From an uncultured Bacteroidales bacterium (GTDB taxonomy: Bacteria; Bacteroidota; Bacteroidia; Bacteroidales; P3), in the NCBI GenBank assembly GCA_947175635.1, contig CAMWNM010000002.1, forward strand, positions 1-64,000: a DNA stretch of 64,000 bases. Direction: 5' to 3'. The position numbers were made by a program, and so were the translations under genes. Positions within the stretch are counted from its first letter, which is position 1, and every line of letters starts with the position of its first letter. Positions 9,141 through 18,000 of the stretch are shown here, piece by piece. The notes under the pieces were generated by a model. The model was not told the origin of the DNA, did not search any database, and saw nothing but the letters and a program-made list of their open reading frames with translations.

Positions 9141-9749
9141 GAAAAAACGCAGGCCCTTTCTCCGGTTCTTTACCAAACTGCCCAGGACTTGCTGTCCGCT
9201 ATCCGGCAAAAAAAATTTAAGGCAATCTTGGATATCCTTGACAGATTGTCTCTCCCTTCGGGATTCTCTCTCGAAATAGAGGAAGAGCAACTGCCCGGTC
9301 GACGAGGCTCCAACAGCGAAATTTTGCTGAAAAACAAAGTCGGCGATTGTTTGGACGTTGATCAGTTATGGGATTATATCCTCGTAGAGGATTCCCTCCC
9401 CGGGGTCTGGCAGGCTTATCTCTTACATAGAATAGAACATTCTCTGCCTCTCTGGGGGCACGCGAGATACGACAGCCGATCTTATCTCTACGCCGCCGGT
9501 GATGAAAAATGGATCACTCCGTTCCAAGAACAAGACAAAGATTTCATTCAATCAAACATTCGATCTTTCAATATTGAGCCGCTTGTTTTGGAAATTGACG
9601 GCAGTTATTATGTCAGCTGCTGCTTCTGGAGCGACTTCGAGGGATTGATCCGGGAAACGCTGGAGGTTTCCATCTCAGAAAACAGGGCCTCCTTCAACGA
9701 GGTAGACCAAAAATGTTTATTTGAATACAGCTGCGGCGTTCACTTTTAG
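9123..9749 (+). CDS. Hypothetical protein, possibly the C-terminal remnant of a larger gene
   Basis: 208 aa ORF with protein-like composition; overlaps the 5' end of the minus-strand TerB-like ORF. Confidence 0.45.
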   Translation: MLDSAFEKTQALSPVLYQTAQDLLSAIRQKKFKAILDILDRLSLPSGFSLEIEEEQLPGRRGSNSEILLKNKVGDCLDVDQLWDYILVEDSLPGVWQAYLLHRIEHSLPLWGHARYDSRSYLYAAGDEKWITPFQEQDKDFIQSNIRSFNIEPLVLEIDGSYYVSCCFWSDFEGLIRETLEVSISENRASFNEVDQKCLFEYSCGVHF

Positions 9750-9827
9750 AAAAAGTATTGCACGACCTATACCGGTCGCAAGCCATGAGGGTCTCGTCCC
9801 CCCTGCCGAAGCAATCATAAAAAAACG

Positions 9828-9835
9828 TAAATTTG
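9828..9835 (+). promoter_or_regulatory. -7 element TAAATTTG upstream of the threonine dehydrogenase gene
   Basis: Match to TAnnTTTG, about 80 nt upstream of ATG 9914. Confidence 0.55.
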
Positions 9836-9913
9836 CGCCCGCTTATAAAGGGGGGGGCGCCGTCTTGCGTGTGTACCTGAGCCTCTTTTTAGGATTGCAA
9901 AAACAAACACACC

Positions 9914-10882
9914 ATGATAAAACGTATTCTGTTAACGGGTTCTTTCGGGCAAATCGGTTCGGAACTCACCTGTGCCTTGCGTAAGATTTACGGAGGTGAA
10001 AATGTTATTGCCACAGACTTGGATCTGAACCGGGTTACCGACAAGATTAAGAACGGCGGTCCCATCGAGCAATTGGACGTTTTGGACGGAAAACGCCTGG
10101 CCGAACTCATCGACAAATACCAGATCGACGCCATTTTCCATCTGGCCGCCATCCTTTCGGCCGTGGGCGAAAAGAACCCCATGCTGGCATGGAACATCAA
10201 TATGGGCGGCACCATCAACGTTTACAACGTAGCTAAGGAAAAGGGCATCAAACGTATCTTCGCCCCCAGTTCCATGGCGGCTTTCGGCCCCACCACTCCG
10301 GCCGACATGACTCCGCAGGACACCGTGCTGCAACCCTCCACGATGTACGGCATCACCAAGGTTTCCTGCGAGCTTCTGGGCCAATACTATATCGACAAGT
10401 TCGGCATGGATATCCGCGGGGTACGCTACCCGGGCATCATTTCGAGCGAGACCCTGCCCGGCGGCGGCACCACTGACTACGCGGTGCAGATTTACTACGA
10501 CGCCATCAAGTACGGTAAGTTCGAGTGCTTCCTTTCGGAAAATTCCATGCTTCCGATGATGTACATGCCCGACTGCCTGAAGGCCACCATCGACCTTTTC
10601 CACGCCGAAAAGAGCCGTCTCAAACACAGCACGGGCTACAACATCGCCGCCTTCAGCGTAACGCCCAAAGACATGTACGAATCGGTGAAGAAATACATGC
10701 CCAACCTTGAAATCGTTTACAAGCCCGACTTCCGTCAGGCCATCGCCGATTCCTGGCCCAACTCCATCGACGACAGTTGCGCCCGCGCCGAATGGGATTG
10801 GAAACCGGCCTACGATCTGGACACCATGACCCGCGAAATGCTTGATCTTGTCGGTGCCAAATACAAAGCCGGCAAATTCTAA
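9914..10882 (+). CDS. SDR-type L-threonine 3-dehydrogenase / NAD-dependent epimerase family
   Basis: 'ILLTGSFGQIGSELTCAL', 'SMYGITKVSCELLGQYYIDKFGMDIRGVRYPGIIS', 'GGGTTDYAVQIYYDA'. Confidence 0.9.
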   Translation: MIKRILLTGSFGQIGSELTCALRKIYGGENVIATDLDLNRVTDKIKNGGPIEQLDVLDGKRLAELIDKYQIDAIFHLAAILSAVGEKNPMLAWNINMGGTINVYNVAKEKGIKRIFAPSSMAAFGPTTPADMTPQDTVLQPSTMYGITKVSCELLGQYYIDKFGMDIRGVRYPGIISSETLPGGGTTDYAVQIYYDAIKYGKFECFLSENSMLPMMYMPDCLKATIDLFHAEKSRLKHSTGYNIAAFSVTPKDMYESVKKYMPNLEIVYKPDFRQAIADSWPNSIDDSCARAEWDWKPAYDLDTMTREMLDLVGAKYKAGKF

Positions 10883-10901
10883 TCCACGCTGCCATAAACC
10901 A

Positions 10902-10936
10902 AAAGAAACCCTGCCGGATGACGGCAGGGTTTCTTT
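10902..10936 (+). terminator. Rho-independent terminator (perfect 15-bp stem, T-rich tail)
   Basis: aaagaaaccctgccg-gatga-cggcagggtttctttttt. Confidence 0.9.
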
Positions 10937-11132
10937 TTTCCCACAAGAGCGAAGCGACTTGTGCCGTGCGACAGCAAAAGGCCTCGCCCTTGGCGGCCCC
11001 GCACTCCGGTCCTTTCACCCACGGCGCCGGCAGGCGCGCTCCCAAGAGCGCTTTCCGATTCTTTCTCTTTTTTGGCCATGCCTTTTTTCTCTTTCTTGGC
11101 GGCTCCAAAAAAGAAAAAAAGGCAAAAAAGAC

Positions 11133-11140
11133 TACCTTTG
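11133..11140 (+). promoter_or_regulatory. -7 element TACCTTTG upstream of glyS
   Basis: Match to TAnnTTTG, 53 nt upstream of ATG 11194; supports the start at 11194. Confidence 0.6.
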
Positions 11141-11193
11141 CATCCAAAACAAGGGCGTCGGGGCGGAACGCCGCCCCGAGAAAAAACAAGACC

Positions 11194-12711
11194 ATGGCAA
11201 ACCACGAAGAACAATTCAAGAAACTCGTCTCCCACGCCAAAGAATACGGCTTCATCTTTCCCTCGAGCGAAATCTACGACGGCCTTGCCGCCGTTTACGA
11301 CTACGCCCAGTACGGTGCGGAATTAAAAAAGAACATCCGCGACTACTGGTGGAAATCGATGGTGCAGATGCACGAAAACATCGTCGGCATCGACTCGGGT
11401 ATATTCATGCACCCCACCATCTGGAAAGCATCCGGCCATGTGGACGCATTCAACGATCCCATGATCGACAACAAGGACTCCAAAAAACGTTACCGCGCCG
11501 ATGTGCTGATTGAAGATTACTGCGCCAAACTGGAGGCCAAGATAGAAAAAGAGGTGGAAAAGGCCGCCCGGAAATATGGAGAGGCCTTCAATAAAGAGGA
11601 GTTTGTAAACACCAACGGCCGTGTGCTGGAATACGCCAACCGCATCAAGGAGATATCCCGCCGCATGAACCACGATTTGGAAACGAACGACCTGGCCGAC
11701 CTCAAGAAACTGATTGAGGAACTGGAAATCGTGTGCCCTATCTCCGGATCGCGCAACTGGACCGATATCCGCCAGTTCAACCTTATGTTTTCCACCAAAG
11801 TGGGTTCGGTAAGCGAAGAGGCGAACACCATTTACCTGCGCCCCGAAACGGCCCAGGGCATCTTTGTGAATTTCCTCAACGTGCAGAAAACCGGCCGGAT
11901 GAAGATTCCCTTCGGCATCGCCCAGACGGGAAAGGCCTTCCGCAATGAAATCGTGGCGCGCCAGTTCATTTTCCGCATGCGTGAGTTCGAACAGATGGAG
12001 ATGCAGTTTTTCTGTGCGCCCGGCACCGAAATGGAGTGGTTCGAATACTGGAAGAAAGAACGTATGGACTGGCATCTCTCCTTGGGTATGCCGGCCGGAA
12101 ACTACCGTTTCCACGACCACGAAAAACTGGCCCACTACGCCAACGCCGCCACCGACATCGAATTCAATTTCATGTTCGGTTTCAAGGAACTGGAAGGTAT
12201 CCATTCGCGCACCGACTACGACCTGAGCCGCCATCAGGAATTCAGCGGCAAGAAACTCCAATATTTCGACACCGAACGCAACGAAAGCTATGTGCCCTAT
12301 GTGGTGGAAACATCCATCGGCCTGGACCGTATGTGCCTGGCCGTGATGAGCAACGCCTACACCGAAGAAAAACTGGAAGACGGCTCCGAAAGGGTGGTGA
12401 TGAAGATTCCGGCCAAGATAGCTCCCTACAAAGTAGCCGTTCTGCCCTTGGTGAAGAAAGACGGTATGCCCGAAAAGGCACGTGAGATTCTGCATTGCCT
12501 GCAACCGCTCTTCATGTGTCAATACGAAGAAAAAGACACCATCGGCCGCCGCTACCGCCGTCAAGACGCCATCGGAACTCCTTTCTGCATCACGGTAGAC
12601 ACCGATACGCTTTCCGGAGATACGGTAACGGTACGCGAACGCGACACCATGGCACAGGAGCGGATCTCGATTAAGGAAATAGCCTCCTATATAGCCGAAA
12701 AACTGAAATAA
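11194..12711 (+). CDS. glyS: Glycine--tRNA ligase (class II, homodimeric type)
   Basis: 'MANHEEQFKKLVSHAKEYGFIFPSSEIYDGLAAVYDYAQYGAELKKNI', 'RPETAQGIFVNFLNV', 'FRNEIVARQFIFRMREFEQMEMQFF'; ORF track start 10918 is too far upstream. Confidence 0.97.
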   Translation: MANHEEQFKKLVSHAKEYGFIFPSSEIYDGLAAVYDYAQYGAELKKNIRDYWWKSMVQMHENIVGIDSGIFMHPTIWKASGHVDAFNDPMIDNKDSKKRYRADVLIEDYCAKLEAKIEKEVEKAARKYGEAFNKEEFVNTNGRVLEYANRIKEISRRMNHDLETNDLADLKKLIEELEIVCPISGSRNWTDIRQFNLMFSTKVGSVSEEANTIYLRPETAQGIFVNFLNVQKTGRMKIPFGIAQTGKAFRNEIVARQFIFRMREFEQMEMQFFCAPGTEMEWFEYWKKERMDWHLSLGMPAGNYRFHDHEKLAHYANAATDIEFNFMFGFKELEGIHSRTDYDLSRHQEFSGKKLQYFDTERNESYVPYVVETSIGLDRMCLAVMSNAYTEEKLEDGSERVVMKIPAKIAPYKVAVLPLVKKDGMPEKAREILHCLQPLFMCQYEEKDTIGRRYRRQDAIGTPFCITVDTDTLSGDTVTVRERDTMAQERISIKEIASYIAEKLK

Positions 12712-12745
12712 GACCGACCTTATCCTTACTTTAAAACACCTGAAG

Positions 12746-13084
12746 ATGTCGAAGAAAATGCCGATAGGCGTGGTGTATTCCACCGACCCGGATTTTCAGT
12801 ACCGTTACGAGGAAACGGAAGAAGCGGAAACCCTGGAGCCGGCCCGTCAGGACTTGCGCGTGATGCGCGACAGCAAACGGCGGGCAGGGAAGACCGTAAC
12901 CCTGATAACGGGTTTCGTGGGGAAAGAAGCCGATTTGGAACAACTTGGCAAAACGCTGAAAACCCGTTGCGGCATAGGAGGAACGGCCAAAAACGGTGAA
13001 ATCGTGCTGCAAGGCGACGTGAGAGATAAAGTTTGCGAAATACTAACCAAAGAAGGATACCGGTTCAAACGGGCCGGCGGCTGA
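12746..13084 (+). CDS. SUI1/YciH-family translation initiation factor-like protein
   Basis: 'KTVTLITGFVGKEADLEQLGKTLKTRCGIGGTAKNGEIVLQGDVRDKVCEIL'. Confidence 0.92.
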   Translation: MSKKMPIGVVYSTDPDFQYRYEETEEAETLEPARQDLRVMRDSKRRAGKTVTLITGFVGKEADLEQLGKTLKTRCGIGGTAKNGEIVLQGDVRDKVCEILTKEGYRFKRAGG

Positions 13085-13089
13085 TTCCT

Positions 13090-14319
13090 ATGAGCAGATC
13101 CGACATACAGCAACATAGAGGCTCTTTTGCTTCGGTGGCCATGCAACCCGAGCATCCCGATTGGACACGGGCCATTCGGCGCGAAACTTCTTCCCCTCTG
13201 AAGACCGATGAGATAAGGAGCGAATTCGGCCGCGACGCCGACCGTATCCTCCACTCCCTGGCCTATTCCCGCCTCAAATCCAAGACCCAGGTTTTTTTCC
13301 ATACCAACGACGACCGCATCTGCACCCGTATCGAACACGTGAACCACGTGATTTCGGTAAGCAGCACCATCGCCCGTTTTCTGGGGCTCAACTCCGAACT
13401 CACCTATGCCATCGCCATGGGACACGATCTGGGACATGCTCCTTTCGGTCATTCGGGCGAGGTTTTTTTAGATGAGCTCTGCAAAAAATACGGTCTGGGG
13501 GAATTCTGGCACGAAAAAAATTCGCTTCGGGTGGTGGACAGCCTTGAGTTGTTGCAGGATTCGCAAGGTTCCTACAAAAACCTGAACCTCACCTATGCCG
13601 TGAGAGACGGCATCGTGGCCCATTGCGGCGAAGTGAACCAATCTCTTCTGCGTCCCCGCGAAGAGACTGTGGATCTGGAAGCCTTCACCAAGCAAAACCG
13701 TTTTGAACCCTATACATGGGAAGGCTGCGTGATGAAAATTTCCGATAAGATAGCCTATCTGGGAAGAGACCTGGAAGATGCCCGCCGTCTGGGTATCCTT
13801 TCGGATGCGGAACAGAAAGAGCTCGACCTTATCCTGCTGGGGTTTCCGCACGTGGAGGCGGCCAACAACACCAACTTCATCCATATCTTCATTACCGATC
13901 TCTGCCGCCACAGTTCGCCCGAAAAAGGATTATGCTTTTCGGAAGAGGTATATCAACTGATGAAAACGGTGATGAAGTTCAATTACCGTCATATCTACAA
14001 GCATCACCGTCTCAAAAGCTACGAGGCCTATGCCCGCCTTGTCATCGTTTCTCTCTATGAGGCGCTTGCCCAAAGCTTTGGCGGCACCGATACGCTCACC
14101 AAACTCAAGAAAGACTTTGTGCCTGTCTATCCCAAGTTCGGAGCGGCCTTTCTGGAATGGATAAGCCTTTTGGTAAAGGAAACCGGCACAGACACCCCCT
14201 ACAAGCGTCTCTACGACCTGCGGGAAGAACGCCACTACAACCGGGCCATCATCGATTTTCTGTCTTTGCTTACCGACCGCGCCGTAATCGAATACTTCAA
14301 CGAACTCACTTCGTTTTAA
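13090..14319 (+). CDS. dgt: Deoxyguanosinetriphosphate triphosphohydrolase (dGTPase)
   Basis: 'RDADRILHSLAYSRLKSKTQVF', 'RIEHVNHVISVSSTIARFLGLN', HD motif 'AMGHDLGHAPFGHSGE'. Confidence 0.93.
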   Translation: MSRSDIQQHRGSFASVAMQPEHPDWTRAIRRETSSPLKTDEIRSEFGRDADRILHSLAYSRLKSKTQVFFHTNDDRICTRIEHVNHVISVSSTIARFLGLNSELTYAIAMGHDLGHAPFGHSGEVFLDELCKKYGLGEFWHEKNSLRVVDSLELLQDSQGSYKNLNLTYAVRDGIVAHCGEVNQSLLRPREETVDLEAFTKQNRFEPYTWEGCVMKISDKIAYLGRDLEDARRLGILSDAEQKELDLILLGFPHVEAANNTNFIHIFITDLCRHSSPEKGLCFSEEVYQLMKTVMKFNYRHIYKHHRLKSYEAYARLVIVSLYEALAQSFGGTDTLTKLKKDFVPVYPKFGAAFLEWISLLVKETGTDTPYKRLYDLREERHYNRAIIDFLSLLTDRAVIEYFNELTSF

Positions 14320-14419
14320 GACCCGCCGCTTCCCGGCTTCTGTCGTTTTTATTTCTTGATTTGTCGAAAAAAAGCGGCTTCCAATGCATTGTGGGCTTGT
14401 TCTTAGTATATCCATACAT

Positions 14420-14427
14420 TACCTTTG
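14420..14427 (+). promoter_or_regulatory. -7 element TACCTTTG upstream of the efflux operon
   Basis: Match to TAnnTTTG, 24 nt before ATG 14452. Confidence 0.6.
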
Positions 14428-14451
14428 CTTCGCTTGAAGTTATCTATAATC

Positions 14452-15828
14452 ATGATGCCTACTCTGTTTATGCTGCCCTTATCCCTCTGTCTGTCGGCTT
14501 CTTTGTCCGCGTCCGACACGCTTTCCCTTTCAGGCGAATCCGGGATTACGGCCGTGGAAAAAAAACAATCGCCCGCCACATGGACGCTGCAAGACTGTAT
14601 CGATTACGCCCGTGAGAACAACTTACAGGTAAAATCATCGCAGTTGGACCGTCAGAGCGCGGATGTGGAACTCAAAACCGCCAAAGCTTCCCGTTGGCCG
14701 AGCTTGAGTTTCGGCTCCACACAAGGATTCAGCAACGGCAGCAAGTGGAACGAGGGTAACGGTAACTTTGTAACCGACCCCCAGTACACGGGCACTTACA
14801 ATATCTCGGCCAGCGTTACGCTCTACAACGGCGGCAAGGTCAACAATACCATCAAACAACAGAAAGTGCTTAACCAGGTCAGCCGCTTTCTGGTGGAAAA
14901 AGCGCAAAACGACATAGAGCTTGCCGTTACCGCCTCTTTTCTGGAGGTGCTTTATGCCCTCGAAAGCCTTTATACCGATTCGGCCGTGCTTCAAAATTCC
15001 CTTGCCCAATGGGAAAAGGCCGGAATCCAATATGAAGAAGGTGCCATCCGCCAGAGCGAATACGCCCGCATACAGGCCCAGTACGAAAGCGACAACTATA
15101 ATTACGTAGTGTCGCAGAACAACCTTAGGAACCGTAAGCTGGAGTTGAAGCAACTGCTGGAACTCGGCCCCGATGAAAGGCTTGAAGTTGCCGTGCCCGA
15201 TACCAAAGCCCTGGATTTGAACCGGACGCTTCCTGCCGCGGCGGATATTTACGAAAACGCCTTGCAGAACATGCCGGAAATAAAGGCTTCCGAATTGCGT
15301 GTCTCGGCTTCGGAATACGCCCAGAAGGTGGCGCGTGCCCAGATGATACCCTCTCTCAGACTCAGCGCCTCGGTGGGAACCGGTTACTATACCTCCGGCC
15401 CGTTCACGTTTCTCAACCAGATGCACAATAACCTGAACGAGAATCTCAGTTTGGGCATCACGATTCCCATTTACCAGAACCGCACGGCCAAATCTTCGGT
15501 TGAGACGGCCAAAATAAACACCGAACAGGCACTTGTGGATCTACAGTCCCAGCAAAAGCAGTTGCTTAAGGAAATAGAACAGGCATGGCAGGACGCTAAC
15601 TCGGCCCAGTCGCGTTTCTTGGCCGCCAGCCGTCAGCACGAGGCCGCTTCCTTAAGCTACAGTCTGGTTACGGAAGAATACCAGGTGGGAGGAAAAAGTC
15701 TGGTGGATGTGCTTACCGAAAAATCCACCTATCTCTCTTCGGTGGAAGAAATGTTGAAAGCCAAATACCAGGCGGTGCTTTCCATGCGCCTGCTTGATTT
15801 TTATATGAACCGCCCCGCCGCATTTTAA
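14452..15828 (+). CDS. TolC-family outer membrane efflux protein
   Basis: 'WTLQDCIDYARENNLQVKSSQLDRQSADVELKTAKASRWPSLSF', 'NLSLGITIPIYQNRTAKSSVETAKI'. Confidence 0.92.
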   Translation: MMPTLFMLPLSLCLSASLSASDTLSLSGESGITAVEKKQSPATWTLQDCIDYARENNLQVKSSQLDRQSADVELKTAKASRWPSLSFGSTQGFSNGSKWNEGNGNFVTDPQYTGTYNISASVTLYNGGKVNNTIKQQKVLNQVSRFLVEKAQNDIELAVTASFLEVLYALESLYTDSAVLQNSLAQWEKAGIQYEEGAIRQSEYARIQAQYESDNYNYVVSQNNLRNRKLELKQLLELGPDERLEVAVPDTKALDLNRTLPAAADIYENALQNMPEIKASELRVSASEYAQKVARAQMIPSLRLSASVGTGYYTSGPFTFLNQMHNNLNENLSLGITIPIYQNRTAKSSVETAKINTEQALVDLQSQQKQLLKEIEQAWQDANSAQSRFLAASRQHEAASLSYSLVTEEYQVGGKSLVDVLTEKSTYLSSVEEMLKAKYQAVLSMRLLDFYMNRPAAF

Positions 15829-15856
15829 GCGGGGATGTTGGATTGAAACAAAAAGG

Positions 15857-17206
15857 GTGATGAAACGAAAAAAAGTATTTCTCTGGACGGGTGTGGCCCT
15901 TGTGGTGATTGCCGGCCTTGCGGGCTGGCGTTTTTTAGGCCATGCCAAGGTGAAATCGGCTTACGAAACCTATACGGTATCTCGTGGCGATATGGAAAAC
16001 AGCGTTACGGCAACCGGTACCGTAAAACCCATGGAACAGGTGGAGGTGGGTACACAGGTATCGGGTATCATCTACAGGATTTATGTGGATTACAACTCCG
16101 AAGTAAAGAAAGGGGAAATTATCGCCGAGCTGGATAAAACCGTATTGCAGACCGAATTGGACGCAGCCCGCTTGAGCGTGGAATCCAACAAGAACGAGTT
16201 TCTCTATCAGGAAAAGAACTACAAACGCAACAAGGCCTTGTACGAAAAGAAACTGATCAGTCCCAGCGAGTTCGAAACGGTTGAATACACCTACGAAAAA
16301 GCCAAGATAGCCTACCAGCAATCCGTGGCACAGGAACAGAAAGCCAAAACCAATCTTGGCTATGCCACCATTTACTCGCCCATCGACGGCGTGGTGATAT
16401 CCCGCGCGGTGGAAGTGGGCCAGACCGTGGCTTCAAGTTTCAGCACGCCTACGCTTTTCACCATCGCCAATGATTTGCACAGCGTGCAGGTTGTGGCCGA
16501 CGTGGATGAAGCCGACATCGGTCAGGTGGCTGAGGGCGAAGAGGTTACCTTTACCGTAGATGCCTATCCCGACATGGTTTTCGAGGGCAAGGTGAACCAG
16601 GTGAGGATGGACGCCACCACCACCAATAATGTGGTTACCTATCAAGTGGTGATTCACGCCCAAAATCCCGACTTGAAACTGAAACCGGGACTGACGGCCA
16701 ATATCAGCATCTACTCGATGCGCAAGCTGGGTGTATTGCGTGTGCCGGTAAAAGCCACCCGCTTCACGCCCGACAACTTCGAAACACCCGCCCGCGCCGG
16801 ACGCGCGCCGCATCTTTCGGACTCGACCGGCAAGCGTCCCTCCTCCCATCCCGCATCCGGGCCACGGGACAGCACCCGCCGCAACCATCCGGCCGACAGA
16901 CACGGGCGGCCCGATAATGCCAAACGCCCCGACCGTGCCCGGTTCATGGCCGACAGTATCCGCGATGAAGAAAACGTGAAAATCGTTTTCGTATTGCCGC
17001 AAACCGAACCGGATCATGTGGCCGAACCCGAAATGCGCAAGGTGAAAGTAGGGGTGACCGACCGCATCTACTACGAAGTGTTGCACGGCCTTAAAGAAGG
17101 CGAGGTGGTATGCGTAGGCATCCAGACGCAGGCACCGGGCAAGGCAAAGATTTCCCAACAGCAGTCAAGTCCCTTCATGCCTACCCCTCCGGGTAGAAAA
17201 AGATAG
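15857..17206 (+). CDS. Periplasmic adaptor subunit (MacA/HlyD family)
   Basis: 'TGTVKPMEQVEVGTQVSGIIYRIYVDYNSEVKKGEIIAELD', 'IYSPIDGVVISRAVEVGQTVASS'; carries an R/P/D/H-rich insert. Confidence 0.92.
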   Translation: MMKRKKVFLWTGVALVVIAGLAGWRFLGHAKVKSAYETYTVSRGDMENSVTATGTVKPMEQVEVGTQVSGIIYRIYVDYNSEVKKGEIIAELDKTVLQTELDAARLSVESNKNEFLYQEKNYKRNKALYEKKLISPSEFETVEYTYEKAKIAYQQSVAQEQKAKTNLGYATIYSPIDGVVISRAVEVGQTVASSFSTPTLFTIANDLHSVQVVADVDEADIGQVAEGEEVTFTVDAYPDMVFEGKVNQVRMDATTTNNVVTYQVVIHAQNPDLKLKPGLTANISIYSMRKLGVLRVPVKATRFTPDNFETPARAGRAPHLSDSTGKRPSSHPASGPRDSTRRNHPADRHGRPDNAKRPDRARFMADSIRDEENVKIVFVLPQTEPDHVAEPEMRKVKVGVTDRIYYEVLHGLKEGEVVCVGIQTQAPGKAKISQQQSSPFMPTPPGRKR

Positions 17207-17240
17207 GACTTGCCCGTAAACATCGTTTGAAAAAACACCC

Positions 17241-17984
17241 ATGCAGAACCGGAAAATCATAGAAGTAGTTGATATACGCCGCAACTTCCTTGTAGGAAGC
17301 GAGACGGTGCATGCCTTGCGCGGAGTAAGTTTCGACATACGCGAAGGGGAATTCGTTACCATCATGGGAACCAGCGGTTCGGGAAAAAGCACCTTGCTGA
17401 ATATTCTGGGCTGTCTGGATAAACCCACTTCGGGCGATTACCGCTTAGACGGCATCTCGGTAAAGCGCATGAACAAAAACCAGAGCGCAGAAATCCGCAA
17501 CCGTAAGATAGGGTTCGTGTTTCAATCCTATAACCTGCTTCCCAAAACCACTGCGCTCGAAAACGTGGAGCTTCCTTTGCTCTACAATCCCGATGTAACC
17601 GGCAAAGAACGGCACAACCGCGCCGCCGAAGCCTTACGCAAGGTGGGGCTGGCCGACCGTATGGAACATCGTTCCAACCAGATGTCGGGCGGACAGCAAC
17701 AGCGTGTGGCCATTGCCCGGGCATTGGTGAACCGACCGGTTCTGATTCTGGCCGATGAAGCCACAGGCAATCTTGATACAAGAACTTCCTACGAAATCCT
17801 AAGCCTTTTCCAGGACTTGTATCACGAGGGCAGGACCATTGTCTTTGTAACCCACAATCCGGAACTGTCGCGCTTCAGCAGCCGCAACATCGTGCTCAAG
17901 GACGGCAGGGTGATAGAAGACATGCAGAATCCGGATATCGGATCGGCAAAAGAAGTATTGGCATCTTTGCCAAAAGAGGATTAA
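17241..17984 (+). CDS. ABC transporter ATP-binding protein (MacB-type NBD)
   Basis: Walker A '[11 protein letters not shown]', signature '[15 protein letters not shown]', Walker B '[12 protein letters not shown]'. Confidence 0.96.
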   Translation: MQNRKIIEVVDIRRNFLVGSETVHALRGVSFDIREGEFVTIMGTSGSGKSTLLNILGCLDKPTSGDYRLDGISVKRMNKNQSAEIRNRKIGFVFQSYNLLPKTTALENVELPLLYNPDVTGKERHNRAAEALRKVGLADRMEHRSNQMSGGQQQRVAIARALVNRPVLILADEATGNLDTRTSYEILSLFQDLYHEGRTIVFVTHNPELSRFSSRNIVLKDGRVIEDMQNPDIGSAKEVLASLPKED

Positions 17985-18000
17985 AAAAGAGGCGAAAAAA

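Noticed and set aside
10918-11193. 92-aa N-terminal extension of GlyRS in the ORF track
   Set aside because: Starts inside a terminator hairpin and spans the inverted repeat and the -7 element; the conserved GlyRS N terminus begins at 11194.
11323-12783. 486-aa minus-strand ORF
   Set aside because: Antisense shadow of glyS, which is unambiguous.
13090-14319. dGTPase as an anti-phage nucleotide-depletion gene
   Set aside because: Located among core housekeeping genes and looks like the standard Bacteroidetes dgt; no defence context.
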